From contig NZ_AUGY01000008.1 of assembly GCF_000422905.1 (NCBI RefSeq), positions 62,001-126,000 on the forward strand: a stretch of DNA of 64,000 nucleotides, read 5' to 3'. This document shows positions 52,268 to 61,800 of the stretch, piece by piece; the stretch's first letter is position 1; each line of letters begins with the position of its first letter. The notes under the pieces were generated by a model. It searched no databases. It was not told the DNA's origin and saw only the letters and a program-made list of their open reading frames with translations. The stretch is from Paenibacillus alginolyticus DSM 5050 = NBRC 15375. GTDB lineage: Bacteria; Bacillota; Bacilli; Paenibacillales; NBRC-103111. The position numbers and the translations under genes were made by a program.

Positions 52268-55200
52268 ATGAATCGATTAACACAGTTTTCCATGAAAAAT
52301 GTCTCGGCATTATTCATTATCATGATCATGCTTTTTGTTGGCGGATTTTATTCATCTACGCAGCTTAAAGTAGAGAACATGCCCAACGTTTCTTTTCCAG
52401 TAGTTGCTGTAACAACTACATATACAGGAGCGCCTAAGGATGTCATGGATGAAATTACGGCTCCGATTGAAGAAAAGCTAGCGAATATTGAAGACTTGGA
52501 TTCCATGTCTTCAACTTCGAGTGATAATTTCTCCACGATTATCATTATGTTCAAACAAAATGTAGATATTGACAAGAAAAAACAGGCCGTTCAAGACATG
52601 CTGGCTCAAGTTTCACTTCCAGCAACGGCAGGTGCGCCTAAAGCCTCCACATTTGGTGCGGCATCTTTCCCTTCGAATTACTTAGTCGCTTATGCGAAGG
52701 ACGGGGTAAGTCAAACAGAGCTCGACAAATCTTTTAAAGATAAAATCAAGCCAGGTCTTGAAGGAATTAAAGGGATCGACCATATGAACGTTATTGGTTC
52801 CAGAAGCACATCGCTCGATATTGAGCTGGATGCTGCTGCGCTTGATGTTTATGGATTGTCACCGGCTCTAGTGAGTAATGCGATTAATTCCGCCGCGACG
52901 AAGAGTCCGATCGGTAGTGTAGAAATTAGCGGCAACAATAAGATGACTCGTGTCACTGGCAATTTATCAAGCTTGTACGATTTGGAACAAGTCGAAATCA
53001 CTACACCTAAAGGAGATATCGTAACACTAGCTCAAGTCTCCAAGGTAAAGGCGATAACGGAATCTAACTTCAATGGCAGACTGGATGGAAAACCTGCTAT
53101 TGGTATGATTTTGTATAAAGCAGGCAGTGCTAATGCGGTTGATTTCTCAGGATCCATCGAGAAGCAGATTCATGAGTGGGAGACGACCCTACCCAATATT
53201 ACGTTCAAAAACACCTACGATAGTGCAGATCAAATTAAAACATCAATTGCAGGACTTGTACGTGAAGGCGTTGTAGGGGCAGTACTGGCTTCCTTGATGA
53301 TTCTCATTTTCCTCCGGAACATTCGGATGACACTCATTGTTCTCGTCTCGATTCCACTTTCCATTTTGATCACCTTATTATTAATGTCGCAGTTAAATTT
53401 AACGCTTAATACGATGACACTCGGTGGTATCTTTATCGCAGTAGGTCGCGTAGTCGATGATTCCATCGTAGTTATCGAGAACATATATGCTTCACTGGAA
53501 AAAGCCCAGGAACGCAAAGAATCCGTCATCGCCTTAGCGACAAAGCAAGTTTCGATGGCTATTACGTCCTCAACATTGGCAACTGTAGGGGTCTTTGCTC
53601 CACTAGCCTTGGTAACGGGTGTTGTAGGAGGGTTCTTTAGACCTTTTGCCTTAACAATTGCATGCGCACTTCTATCTTCCTTAATAGTAGCTTTAACGGT
53701 TATTCCGATGCTGGCTAAATTGCTCGTTCTTCGCAGCAAACCGGGTAAGGGTCATCATGACGAATCAAAGCCAACCAAATTAACAGCTTTCTACGAAAAG
53801 GCTTTGACGTGGAGTTTGAAAAATCGCATAAAAACATTGCTAATTTCAGGACTTTTGCTTGTAGTCACCATTGCGGCGACAGTACCTTTCCTATCGGTTT
53901 CGTTCTTGCCTAGCTCGAAGCCTTCGACAACGATGTACTTCCAGTTAAAAATGCCGTATGCAACTTCTTTTGAGGCTACAGATGCGAAAACGAAAGAAAT
54001 TGAAGCTGTATTGCTAGATACGAAAGATTCCAATGGCGAACCTGTGTTCAAATTCGTTGAAGCTTTAGTGGGTTACGCAGGCAAAGATGATGAACGGACG
54101 CCTTATGCTTCACAGATTTTTGTCCAAGTGAATGATAAGGTCAATCCGAATCAAGTGAAAGACCAAATGAAAGCTTATATTCTCTCTGAACTGCCGAGCG
54201 GATCTGAAGTAGTGCCTAAATCCATGGAAGGTGATTTCGGTGTTTCGTCGACTGACTTTGCCTATACCCTGCAAGGGGAGGATCAGCTTCAATTAGAGAA
54301 AGCGGCCGGTTTGGTTAAAGAGAAGCTAAATACTTTTACAGAGCTTAGTGAAATTGGTGATAACCTGAGTGATGCCAAAACAGAAATAGAAATTGCTGTG
54401 GATCAGAAAAAAGCGAGAGCATACGGATTAAGCTCATCGACTGTACGTGATATTGCACGTGCATGGATTCAAAAGCAAAAACTAGGAGATATGAAATTCG
54501 ATAATATCGTTTATACAACAACGGTATCGTTAGATAAGTCGGACAAAGATACACTAGAAAAACTAGGTAATATCCCTTTGACCGGATCGAATGGTTCAAA
54601 GGTTTTATTGAAGGAAGTAGCTAAGGTCACTGAAACGAAAGGTGCTGCTTCACTTGCACGTGAGAAACAGCAGCAGCTTGTGAAAGTGACTGCAAAAATC
54701 AATTCAGCAGATAAAACAGGCGTCAGTGCCAAGCTTAGCGCGGCTTTGAAAGATATACAGCTGCCTGAAGGCGTTACACCCAAAATCAGTGGTGTTTCGG
54801 ATGATGTGAATGATAGCTTCAAGCAGTTATTCATCGCGATGGCTGCCGCCATATTCGTGGTTTACTTGATTATGGTTTTGGCCTTTGGAAACGCAAGTGC
54901 ACCATTCGCGATCTTGTTCTCTCTACCGCTTGCTGTTATTGGGGGGCTTCTCGGACTTGTTATAGCCAGAGAGCCGTTAACCGTAACCTCGATGATTGGT
55001 TTCCTCATGCTTATTGGGATCGTAGTGACGAATGCGATTGTATTAATCGATCGTGCACAACAGCTGCGCGAAGATGGATACACGGTACGCCATGCTCTAA
55101 TTGAAGCAGGGAAAGTAAGACTTCGTCCTATTATTATGACAGCTGGTGCTACGATTATGGCATTGGTACCTCTTGCGCTCGGTATTTCTGGCGAAGGCGG

Positions 55201-55381
55201 ATTAATCGGTAAAGGGCTGGGTGTAGTCGTTATCGGCGGTTTGATTACCTCTACGCTATTGACACTAGTTGTCGTACCGATTGTATATGAGTTGATTGAA
55301 AGTATAAAGAACCGGATAGGTCGAATGTTCAATCGTAAAAAAGGAAATGAAAAAACAACAATAAGTACGTTAGAGGTATAA
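52268..55381 (+). CDS. RND-family efflux transporter, SwrC/AcrB-like
   Basis: Proton-driven exporter of 1037 residues in the cytoplasmic membrane. It has the duplicated RND layout: a membrane helix near the N-terminus (SALFIIMIMLFVGGFY), a large extracytoplasmic loop, a helix bundle (about 330-490; VGRVVDDSIVVIENIY is the proton-relay helix), then the second half with matching loop and bundle (FLMLIGIVVTNAIVLIDRAQQ). Gram-positive members such as SwrC/YerP export lipopeptides and confer resistance, so a lipopeptide or amphiphile is the likely substrate. It leads an operon with an adaptor and an unrecognised secreted protein. Confidence 0.92.
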   Translation: MNRLTQFSMKNVSALFIIMIMLFVGGFYSSTQLKVENMPNVSFPVVAVTTTYTGAPKDVMDEITAPIEEKLANIEDLDSMSSTSSDNFSTIIIMFKQNVDIDKKKQAVQDMLAQVSLPATAGAPKASTFGAASFPSNYLVAYAKDGVSQTELDKSFKDKIKPGLEGIKGIDHMNVIGSRSTSLDIELDAAALDVYGLSPALVSNAINSAATKSPIGSVEISGNNKMTRVTGNLSSLYDLEQVEITTPKGDIVTLAQVSKVKAITESNFNGRLDGKPAIGMILYKAGSANAVDFSGSIEKQIHEWETTLPNITFKNTYDSADQIKTSIAGLVREGVVGAVLASLMILIFLRNIRMTLIVLVSIPLSILITLLLMSQLNLTLNTMTLGGIFIAVGRVVDDSIVVIENIYASLEKAQERKESVIALATKQVSMAITSSTLATVGVFAPLALVTGVVGGFFRPFALTIACALLSSLIVALTVIPMLAKLLVLRSKPGKGHHDESKPTKLTAFYEKALTWSLKNRIKTLLISGLLLVVTIAATVPFLSVSFLPSSKPSTTMYFQLKMPYATSFEATDAKTKEIEAVLLDTKDSNGEPVFKFVEALVGYAGKDDERTPYASQIFVQVNDKVNPNQVKDQMKAYILSELPSGSEVVPKSMEGDFGVSSTDFAYTLQGEDQLQLEKAAGLVKEKLNTFTELSEIGDNLSDAKTEIEIAVDQKKARAYGLSSSTVRDIARAWIQKQKLGDMKFDNIVYTTTVSLDKSDKDTLEKLGNIPLTGSNGSKVLLKEVAKVTETKGAASLAREKQQQLVKVTAKINSADKTGVSAKLSAALKDIQLPEGVTPKISGVSDDVNDSFKQLFIAMAAAIFVVYLIMVLAFGNASAPFAILFSLPLAVIGGLLGLVIAREPLTVTSMIGFLMLIGIVVTNAIVLIDRAQQLREDGYTVRHALIEAGKVRLRPIIMTAGATIMALVPLALGISGEGGLIGKGLGVVVIGGLITSTLLTLVVVPIVYELIESIKNRIGRMFNRKKGNEKTTISTLEV

Positions 55382-55393
55382 GGAGGCACATCG

Positions 55394-56698
55394 ATGATTA
55401 ACGATAGTTCGCGGAAACGAAAATTCAAATCCCGTTCGATGGGGGTGATTGTTTTATTGACCGCAGCGGCGGTCTTGGCATCAGCCTGTTCAGCTCCAGG
55501 CGCAAAAGGGGCTGCAACGGTACAGTTAGCACCAAAGGCAATTAAAACCGATGTCATAAAGAAGCAGAAAATTAGCAATCCAATCGAACAAGTTGCTGAT
55601 GTAGCGGCAGGAACGACACTTGATGTCGTATCGAAAGCGAATGGTGAAGTTACCGAGGTACTGAAAAAACGAGGAGAGTATGTTGAGAAAGGTGAAGTCC
55701 TCTTCGTTATTGATAATAAAGATGCCTTATCTTCCAAAAGGAAAAGTGAGCTTTCTGTCAGAAGTGCTCAAGAATCCTTGCAGCAAGCAAAAGATAATAA
55801 AGTTAATAACCGGAAGGATCTGGCGGACAATGTAACTAGATCGCAAACGGCACTCAAGAATGCTGAGCAAGAATACAACAAAGTTCGTAATGAATATGAT
55901 GCAGGCATTGCCGTTCAGCATCAGGTAGATCAATCCAAACAAGCGTTGGATAGCGCTAAGATGAATCTAGATGCTGCACAGTCAAAGCTTTCAGCTTTTG
56001 ATAACTCCGATTCGATATCGACTATTCAAACGCAGGCAGAGTCCGCAAGTCTAGCCTTAGAAGATGCGAATCGTTCTTTAGAGAACTATCAGGTTAAGGC
56101 TCCAGGCAACGGCATTCTTACCGATTTCAACGTAGTGGTTGGGCAAACCGTAGCTGCGGCGGCAGGCAAAGTCGGGCAAGTCCAACAGATTGATCCGATC
56201 AAAATCAAAACCGAGCTTACGGAAACAAATTTCCTGCTTGTAAAAGGAAAACAAGAACTTATTTACTATAATCCGGATTCGCCTGATAAAAAAGGAACAG
56301 CTAAAATTAGCTACTTGGCACCTATTATGAGTGCTGCGACAAAAACGTACACGTTAGAGCTGGAAGTTCCCAATAGCGATCATCAACTGCAGCCAGGCAG
56401 CCGATTCATGGTTCAGCTAACGACTGAAACGGAAGAACAAGTGGTTGCTGTTCCTTCCTTAAGCGTCATTCGTGAAGAGTCCGATACCTTCGTCTTTGTT
56501 CAGCAAGGTGATCAATATCAGAAACGGAAAGTGAAATTGGGACGCATTAACGGAGAGTATCAGGAAGTGATTGATGGAGTCAAAGACGGCGAGAAATTAG
56601 TTACTGCCGGGCAGAACACTCTGAAAGACGGACAAAAAGTAGACACTGCAAGTGCTAGCGTACAACCTCAAGCGACAACAACTCCAGCAGCCAAATAG
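55394..56698 (+). CDS. RND efflux adaptor (membrane fusion) lipoprotein
   Basis: Extracellular adaptor of 434 residues for the preceding pump. The signal ends LASAC (C32 lipidated), so it is anchored to the membrane rather than inserted in it. The order is beta-barrel and biotinyl-lipoyl half (VVSKANGEVTEVLKKRGEYVEKG), an alpha-helical hairpin of about 110 residues (SQQALDSAKMNLDAAQSKLS-type heptads, about 115-225), the second lipoyl half (VKAPGNGILTDFNVVVGQTV) and the barrel. The gene is 12 bases after the transporter with GGAGG in between. A Gram-positive bacterium has no outer-membrane channel, so the adaptor must work without one. Confidence 0.92.
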   Translation: MINDSSRKRKFKSRSMGVIVLLTAAAVLASACSAPGAKGAATVQLAPKAIKTDVIKKQKISNPIEQVADVAAGTTLDVVSKANGEVTEVLKKRGEYVEKGEVLFVIDNKDALSSKRKSELSVRSAQESLQQAKDNKVNNRKDLADNVTRSQTALKNAEQEYNKVRNEYDAGIAVQHQVDQSKQALDSAKMNLDAAQSKLSAFDNSDSISTIQTQAESASLALEDANRSLENYQVKAPGNGILTDFNVVVGQTVAAAAGKVGQVQQIDPIKIKTELTETNFLLVKGKQELIYYNPDSPDKKGTAKISYLAPIMSAATKTYTLELEVPNSDHQLQPGSRFMVQLTTETEEQVVAVPSLSVIREESDTFVFVQQGDQYQKRKVKLGRINGEYQEVIDGVKDGEKLVTAGQNTLKDGQKVDTASASVQPQATTTPAAK

Positions 56699-56734
56699 AC
56701 ATCAGCGAAACTTCACAATAAGGAGAGTACTTAC

Positions 56735-58447
56735 ATGAAAAACAAACCATGGAAATATAGTCTAACAGCTATCATGCTTGGAGCAATGATCGTTCAAGGA
56801 GGCACGGCCGTATGGGCGGCCGACCTGGCGGCGCCAAGTGTCTCTGCACCAACTGTCAATTATGGATTGACACCTGATATACGTGCCGCGATTAAGAGTG
56901 CAGCCGTGACGCCAACCGCGTCAGGTTCACAACTTGCGGTTACGGTTCGCTTATATAACGGAGGTGCCGTGCAGAACAGAGTTCCCGAACACGAGCTTCG
57001 TGTTCAAACCGCTAGCGGCGTTTCATATACATTGAAACCAAGTGCGGGCAATAAAGAAGCTCTGCAGCCTAAAGAAATTGGCGAGCTCGTGTACATGACT
57101 TCCGTTGATAGCAAGGAAATTGGTCAAATTGAGCAATTATCCTTCGTCAATGTGGATATCTACTCCTATCCAAAGGTGGAAACTACACTGCTCGCAATGC
57201 CAACGAAAACCGTGTGGTATGGCGGTACGGGAAACACTGCTCTGCAGAACCTCGAAAACTTAGCATGGGGTCAGGCATTCACCATTCCTGGGGTTAACTC
57301 AGGGCTGACGTATTCACCCGTCGAAGTTTCTATGCAAAATACGGCGTCAGGCCGCGTGGCTGTTGTGACGGTATTAGCTAATAATCCCGGAGCGGGGCGG
57401 GAAACCGTTCCTGCTTTCCGAATAGACGCACAGTCCGAGCTGAAGAGCTATGAAGGCAAACGTTCCGAAGTGGACCCGGTGACCTTGGAAGCAGGCGAAA
57501 AGAAATACATTCATTTCGCGATTCCCGTGGAAAATGGTGTGAGTTTGTCTAATCTTCTCGTTTTATCGACGGATACGTTTGTACCCAAAGGTGGAGGTCA
57601 AGCCACCACGGTAGCAACAGGCAAACTAGCTATTGCATGGCCGAAAGAGCAAGGGAATTCGGCTGCAGCGCCTTACACAATTGGTCAACCGATCGCATTT
57701 GATGCTTTGACCAAAGTTGTTGATAAGTCAACAGAAGTGTCGCTGATGGAGCTTCATCTGCATGAGAATCCAGGTGAAGGCTATCAAACAGCGGTTGCTA
57801 AGTTCAAATTAACGAATACGAGTACAACGCCTACAGCTACTCCTGCTTTTCTATCGGAATTGGTCAACGCACAGGGTGTTACTTATCAAGGTTCCCGTCA
57901 AACGAATGTAACGACGATGCTAAACCCTGGATTAAGTTACGTGGTTAGCTACTCATACATTGTGCCGCAAACCGAAGATAGCACAAGCTTCTCGTTAAAG
58001 CTGCTTGATTCCGTTGCTGCAGCACCTTTCACAACAACGATTGCAGCTCTGCAAACGGATGTACAGAAGGGAGAAACAGATTCTACGATATCCTTGTATC
58101 CGTTTGATCTGAAGTTCAATGATGTGTCAGTGACCACTCAGACGACTGCTCAATTGATGTATACGTACAAGTTCCGACTTGATCTCGACATTAAACAGAA
58201 AGAAAATGTCGTGGTTGATAACAATTTCTCGAAATTGAAATTTGAAATTGTGGATAGCGCCGGACGTGTTGTCGGTTCTAAGGACGCTTCTTTCACAGGT
58301 GTTAATAAACTAATCAGCGGGAAACAGATGCTGGACGCCACGAATATTACAACCGATCAATTCAGCTATCCTTTCACTGTTAACGTGTATGAAACAATCG
58401 AAACGCCAAATGGAACGGCTAAGCGCTTGTTGAAAGTAATCAAATAA
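56735..58447 (+). CDS. Secreted protein of the RND operon, unknown function
   Basis: Not recognised. A 570-residue exported protein with a signal peptide ending near GTAVWA (about 1-28). The mature part is beta-rich with about three domains of 150-180 residues each opening with a strand like LAVTVRLYNGGAVQNRVPEHELRV, VAVVTVLANNPGAGRETVPAF and KFKLTNTSTTPTATPAF, suggestive of tandem DUF11/CARDB-like folds. No anchor motif. It starts 37 bases after the adaptor gene with AAGGAGAG upstream and no terminator between, so it is co-transcribed. It could be a wall-spanning conduit or a substrate-binding component for the pump; that is inference. Confidence 0.75.
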   Translation: MKNKPWKYSLTAIMLGAMIVQGGTAVWAADLAAPSVSAPTVNYGLTPDIRAAIKSAAVTPTASGSQLAVTVRLYNGGAVQNRVPEHELRVQTASGVSYTLKPSAGNKEALQPKEIGELVYMTSVDSKEIGQIEQLSFVNVDIYSYPKVETTLLAMPTKTVWYGGTGNTALQNLENLAWGQAFTIPGVNSGLTYSPVEVSMQNTASGRVAVVTVLANNPGAGRETVPAFRIDAQSELKSYEGKRSEVDPVTLEAGEKKYIHFAIPVENGVSLSNLLVLSTDTFVPKGGGQATTVATGKLAIAWPKEQGNSAAAPYTIGQPIAFDALTKVVDKSTEVSLMELHLHENPGEGYQTAVAKFKLTNTSTTPTATPAFLSELVNAQGVTYQGSRQTNVTTMLNPGLSYVVSYSYIVPQTEDSTSFSLKLLDSVAAAPFTTTIAALQTDVQKGETDSTISLYPFDLKFNDVSVTTQTTAQLMYTYKFRLDLDIKQKENVVVDNNFSKLKFEIVDSAGRVVGSKDASFTGVNKLISGKQMLDATNITTDQFSYPFTVNVYETIETPNGTAKRLLKVIK

Positions 58448-58461
58448 GGGCCAGTTGAACG

Positions 58462-58501
58462 AAAAAAGAGAAGGCAAGGTTATTCTTGCTTTCTCTTTTT
58501 T
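58462..58501. terminator. Bidirectional terminator between RND operon and AraC gene
   Basis: AAAAAAGAGAAGGCAAG pairs with CTTGCTTTCTCTTTTTT around a six-base loop; A and T runs allow use from both sides. Confidence 0.88.
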
Positions 58502-58519
58502 ACGTTTTCTTTCGAATCG

Positions 58520-59419
58520 CTAAAGACGAGCTTTAACGGACCTGGCATAGTCGGAAGGCGGCATGCCAACCGTTTTCTTGAAATCTCTTGAGAAATAGTG
58601 AATGCTGGCGTACCCCAACATAGCTGCAATCTCTGTAAAATTATATCGGCCATCTCTAATATAAGTTTTGGCTTGTTCAATTTTGAGAGATTTGAAAGCT
58701 TCCAAAACGCCTGTCTGCATCTGGGATTGGAACAGCTCCTTCAATCGGCTTTTGCCCAAGTGAAACGTTTGGCATAAATGGTCTTGGGTAAAAGACTGTG
58801 AAAGATTGGCTTTCAAATAGTCCATGATTTGCTGAACAATTCGTTGTTCGGCTTTTTCTTTTTGAAGGGATGATTGTTTGTTTTTCATCGAATCTTGCGT
58901 GGAAGCTTGCGCTTGATTCCGAATGAGTGTGATTAACAAAAGCTCTAAGTAGGATTTGATCATTTGTTCGCTGGCAAAAGGCGCATGCGGATTTCTTTCC
59001 AAGTGATGAACGGTTGGTTTATCAAAAGGGGGCAGGAACGCCTGAAACCCTTCTTGGATAATGAGGGATAGGATATTTCTTTCCCGGTCTCCTAAAGACA
59101 GAATCTTTTTCTCGAAAATAGTCATAGCTGGAGACGTGCATTCGAAGCAGATGACGATAAGGTTTGGCGGTGTATGCTCGTGCTTCACGCTAACCGTATG
59201 GAATTCCTCGGGTTTGTGAAAGATCATATTTCCTTGATGAAGGGTATGAATGTGATCATCGGCTCGAACTTCAACTTCCCCTTTGTCCACGTAGAGGATT
59301 TCCCAGAAGTCATGCTGTTCTCCGTCAAATACAAATCCTTTGGCATACTCAAAATAATGAAAGGAATAGAGGGTTTGTATGGTAAGTGATTCCTGTAGTT
59401 GTATACTTGGGAAATCCAT
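58520..59419 (-). CDS. AraC-family transcriptional regulator with cupin sensor
   Basis: A 299-residue regulator. The N-terminal cupin domain (about 1-130; HDFWEILYVDKGEVEV, and FHKPEEFHTVSV) should bind a sugar or similar ligand. The C-terminal double helix-turn-helix (about 200-298) ends with FTEIAAMLGYASIHYFSRDFKKTVGMPPSDYARS, the AraC signature. It is transcribed divergently from the isomerase/dehydrogenase pair, with about 170 bases between starts, so it most likely controls them. Confidence 0.92.
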   Translation of the reverse strand: MDFPSIQLQESLTIQTLYSFHYFEYAKGFVFDGEQHDFWEILYVDKGEVEVRADDHIHTLHQGNMIFHKPEEFHTVSVKHEHTPPNLIVICFECTSPAMTIFEKKILSLGDRERNILSLIIQEGFQAFLPPFDKPTVHHLERNPHAPFASEQMIKSYLELLLITLIRNQAQASTQDSMKNKQSSLQKEKAEQRIVQQIMDYLKANLSQSFTQDHLCQTFHLGKSRLKELFQSQMQTGVLEAFKSLKIEQAKTYIRDGRYNFTEIAAMLGYASIHYFSRDFKKTVGMPPSDYARSVKARL

Positions 59420-59591
59420 GCTGCTCGTCCTCTCTCAGGGTGGATCTTGTTCCAATCTCCAATTTAATTCTCCATTTTAATCTCATTTTACCATATCCGT
59501 TTTTGCAAAAGTGCAAATAAATCGGCTTTTTGGATAAATCTTATCGAACGTAGCTCTTTTATAATATAGGGAAGAGACGGAGGAGATAACA

Positions 59592-60434
59592 ATGAAAAAA
59601 GGGATCAATATTTGGTCATTCCCAGGCTCCATGAAGGTAGAACAATGCATATCTGTTGCCAAGAAAGCCGGATTCGACGGCATTGAGCTGGTGCTAAATG
59701 AGACTGGCCAACTAAGCTTGGAGAGTCCTGAAAGCGAAATCAAGGAATACCGTAAGATTGCGGATGATCAGGGCATTGCGCTTTCGAGTTTAGCCAGTGG
59801 ACTATACTGGACATATTCTTTAACAAGTGGACATGCACAAACGCGTCTAAAAGCGAAAGATATCGTCAAGAAACAATTGGAGAACGCTGCTATTTTAGGT
59901 GTAGATACGATATTGGTTGTGCCAGGTGCTGTTGGCGTTGATTTCATTCCGGATTCGGAAGTGGTTCCGTATGACCAAGCCTATGACTACGCATTGGAAG
60001 CCTTTAATGAGCTTTCCGCTGTTGCCCAATCATTGAAGGTTTCCATTGGTATAGAAAATGTATGGAACAAATTTTTACTATCGCCGCTTGAAATGAGAGA
60101 CTTTATCGATAAAATCAATTCGCCATATGTGGGCGCTTACTTTGACGTAGGGAATGTCTTATATGCCGGTTATCCAGAGCATTGGATTTCCATTTTAAAT
60201 AAACGAATCAAAAAAGTGCATTTCAAAGATTACCGCCGTGCCGCAGGAGGTTTGCATGGTTTTGTTGACCTGCTAGCCGGTGATGTCAATTATCCAGAGG
60301 TTATGAAAGCCCTTCAAGCAATCGGGTATGACGATTATGTCATTGCCGAAATGATTCCAGGTTATACGCATCATGGCGAACAGATTATTTATAATACATC
60401 GGGTGCTATGGACGCCATCCTAGGGAGGAAGTAA
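59592..60434 (+). CDS. Sugar phosphate isomerase/epimerase (TIM barrel, xylose isomerase-like)
   Basis: Predicted metal-dependent isomerase or epimerase acting on a ketose or inositol-like sugar. The 280-residue protein has the family signature: an N-terminal MKKGINIWSFPG strand, a helix with VAKKAGFDGIELVLNE, metal ligands in IGIENVWN, GAYFDVGNV, VHFKDYR and the late YVIAEMIPG segment. Start ATG follows GGAGGAG. The dehydrogenase gene follows after 5 bases, a frequent pairing in sugar or myo-inositol type catabolism. Substrate unknown. Confidence 0.88.
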   Translation: MKKGINIWSFPGSMKVEQCISVAKKAGFDGIELVLNETGQLSLESPESEIKEYRKIADDQGIALSSLASGLYWTYSLTSGHAQTRLKAKDIVKKQLENAAILGVDTILVVPGAVGVDFIPDSEVVPYDQAYDYALEAFNELSAVAQSLKVSIGIENVWNKFLLSPLEMRDFIDKINSPYVGAYFDVGNVLYAGYPEHWISILNKRIKKVHFKDYRRAAGGLHGFVDLLAGDVNYPEVMKALQAIGYDDYVIAEMIPGYTHHGEQIIYNTSGAMDAILGRK

Positions 60435-60439
60435 TCAAC

Positions 60440-61459
60440 ATGCTAAGAATCGGGTTAATTGGGTTAGGGTTTATGGGCAGGACTCATCTGGAGAATTACG
60501 TTCGCTTGGAGTCCGAAGGAGTTCCTATTCAAGTTGTAGCTTTGTGCGATATTGACAATGAGAAGCTCGAAGGCCGCGCGGCTGCAGGCAACATCGATAC
60601 GGGTTCATCCGGCATTGACTTCGGCCGCTACAATAAATATACAAGTGTGACCGAAATGCTTGAGAAGGAACAGCTTGATTACGTGGATCTTGCACTTCCT
60701 ACTTTTCTACACCGTGACATAGCGGTTCAATGTTTGAATCAAGGTCTTCATGTTTTGTGTGAAAAACCGATGGCGCTGAATGCTGCGGAATGCAATGATA
60801 TGATTCAGGCAGCCGAGGCGAATGGCAAGCAGCTGATGATAGGTCAATGCTTGAGATTCTGGCCAGCTTATGTATACCTGAAGCAGGTTGTTGAGGAGAA
60901 AACGTTTGGAAATGCACTAGGTGGTTATTTCTACCGCGGGGGAGCAACTCCGACTTGGGGACCATGGCTTACACAGAAGGAGAAAAGCGGCGGAGCACTC
61001 CTAGATATGCACGTTCATGATATTGACATGATACATTGGTTGTTCGGGAAGCCTGAATCCGTATCATGTTTGGCACGGAATGTCGTTCCCGGCAGTGGAT
61101 ATGATGTGGTTTCTGCGAACTATCTGTATGAAGATGGCAAAGTCATCAATGCGCAAGCAGATTGGACGCTTGAAGGAGATTACGGCTTCGATATGCAGTT
61201 CCGAGTTAATTTTGAAAAAGGCAATGTCGTTTTCAAAGATAATTCCCTACAAGTCAATGTGAACGATGGAAAAGGCTTCAGTCCTGAACTATCGGCGGAA
61301 ATGGGCTACTATAACGAACTTAAATATTTTATTGAGACGCTGCTTTCAGGTGAAAATATTTCAATTGCGACTCCAACCAGTACGATGGGCAGCATTGAAA
61401 TTGCTGAGGCTGAAATCGAATCTGCGGACAACCGTGGAGCATGGGTTAAGGTGAAGTAG
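60440..61459 (+). CDS. Gfo/Idh/MocA-family NAD(P)-dependent oxidoreductase
   Basis: Oxidises a sugar or polyol. The 339-residue protein begins with the Rossmann motif IGLIGLGFMGRTH (G8-x-G10-x-x-G13), has the EKPMAL lysine motif of the family and the catalytic DMHVHDIDMIHW segment, and a C-terminal alpha/beta domain. It starts 5 bases after the isomerase gene, so the two form one unit, probably controlled by the divergent AraC regulator. Substrate is not determinable from the sequence. Confidence 0.9.
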   Translation: MLRIGLIGLGFMGRTHLENYVRLESEGVPIQVVALCDIDNEKLEGRAAAGNIDTGSSGIDFGRYNKYTSVTEMLEKEQLDYVDLALPTFLHRDIAVQCLNQGLHVLCEKPMALNAAECNDMIQAAEANGKQLMIGQCLRFWPAYVYLKQVVEEKTFGNALGGYFYRGGATPTWGPWLTQKEKSGGALLDMHVHDIDMIHWLFGKPESVSCLARNVVPGSGYDVVSANYLYEDGKVINAQADWTLEGDYGFDMQFRVNFEKGNVVFKDNSLQVNVNDGKGFSPELSAEMGYYNELKYFIETLLSGENISIATPTSTMGSIEIAEAEIESADNRGAWVKVK

Positions 61460-61471
61460 CTTGCAGTGTAG

Positions 61472-61512
61472 AAAAAACCTTGGAAATCGGAGCCGATTTC
61501 CAAGGTTTTTTT
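61472..61512. terminator. Bidirectional terminator between dehydrogenase and small Asn-rich gene
   Basis: Perfect 19-bp stem (CCTTGGAAATCGG core) with a three-base loop, flanked by A6 and T7. Confidence 0.93.
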
Positions 61513-61519
61513 CTAGCTT

Positions 61520-61636
61520 TTATTTGCCAGCATGTTTATTTGCATCATCAATGCCGTTGTTACTGTTGTTTTTATTCTTGTTGCTGTTTTTACCTTTGTT
61601 TTGTGGATTGTTTTGACTTTTTTGTTGGTTCGACAT
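61520..61636 (-). CDS. Asn/Lys/Gln-rich 38-residue peptide
   Basis: Too short for the usual cutoff, and not recognised. ATG at 61636 with AAAGGA 10 bases upstream (minus strand) opens 38 codons ending TAA at 61520-61522, right beside the shared terminator. The peptide starts MSNQQKSQNNPQNKGKN, continues with repeated NKNK/NNSNN and ends HAGK; about half of it is Asn, Lys or Gln and it has no hydrophobic segment. This composition is reminiscent of minor small acid-soluble or coat-related spore peptides, which is only a resemblance. The terminator facing it supports it as a real transcription unit. Confidence 0.6.
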   Translation of the reverse strand: MSNQQKSQNNPQNKGKNSNKNKNNSNNGIDDANKHAGK

Positions 61637-61731
61637 TAGCCCACGTCCTTTGGTTGTATTTTAAAACCTTCATTATTGTGAGCAGTCCAACGCTTCTTAT
61701 TCATTGATTTCAAGATGGGAGTAAGTAGCAT

Positions 61732-61761
61732 TTGACTGCAATCGCTTACGTATCCTACACT
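61732..61761 (+). promoter_or_regulatory. Candidate promoter of MATE gene
   Basis: TTGACT, 18-base spacer, TACACT, 40 bases upstream of the ATG. Confidence 0.5.
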
Positions 61762-61800
61762 AAAATCATTTGAAATGAGAAAGTGTAGGGATCGAAGGAC

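Noticed and set aside
54862..55737. Minus-strand frame of 291 codons across the RND/adaptor junction
   Set aside because: Antisense to two secure genes; Ser/Thr/Ile-rich translation without a recognisable motif or ribosome site.
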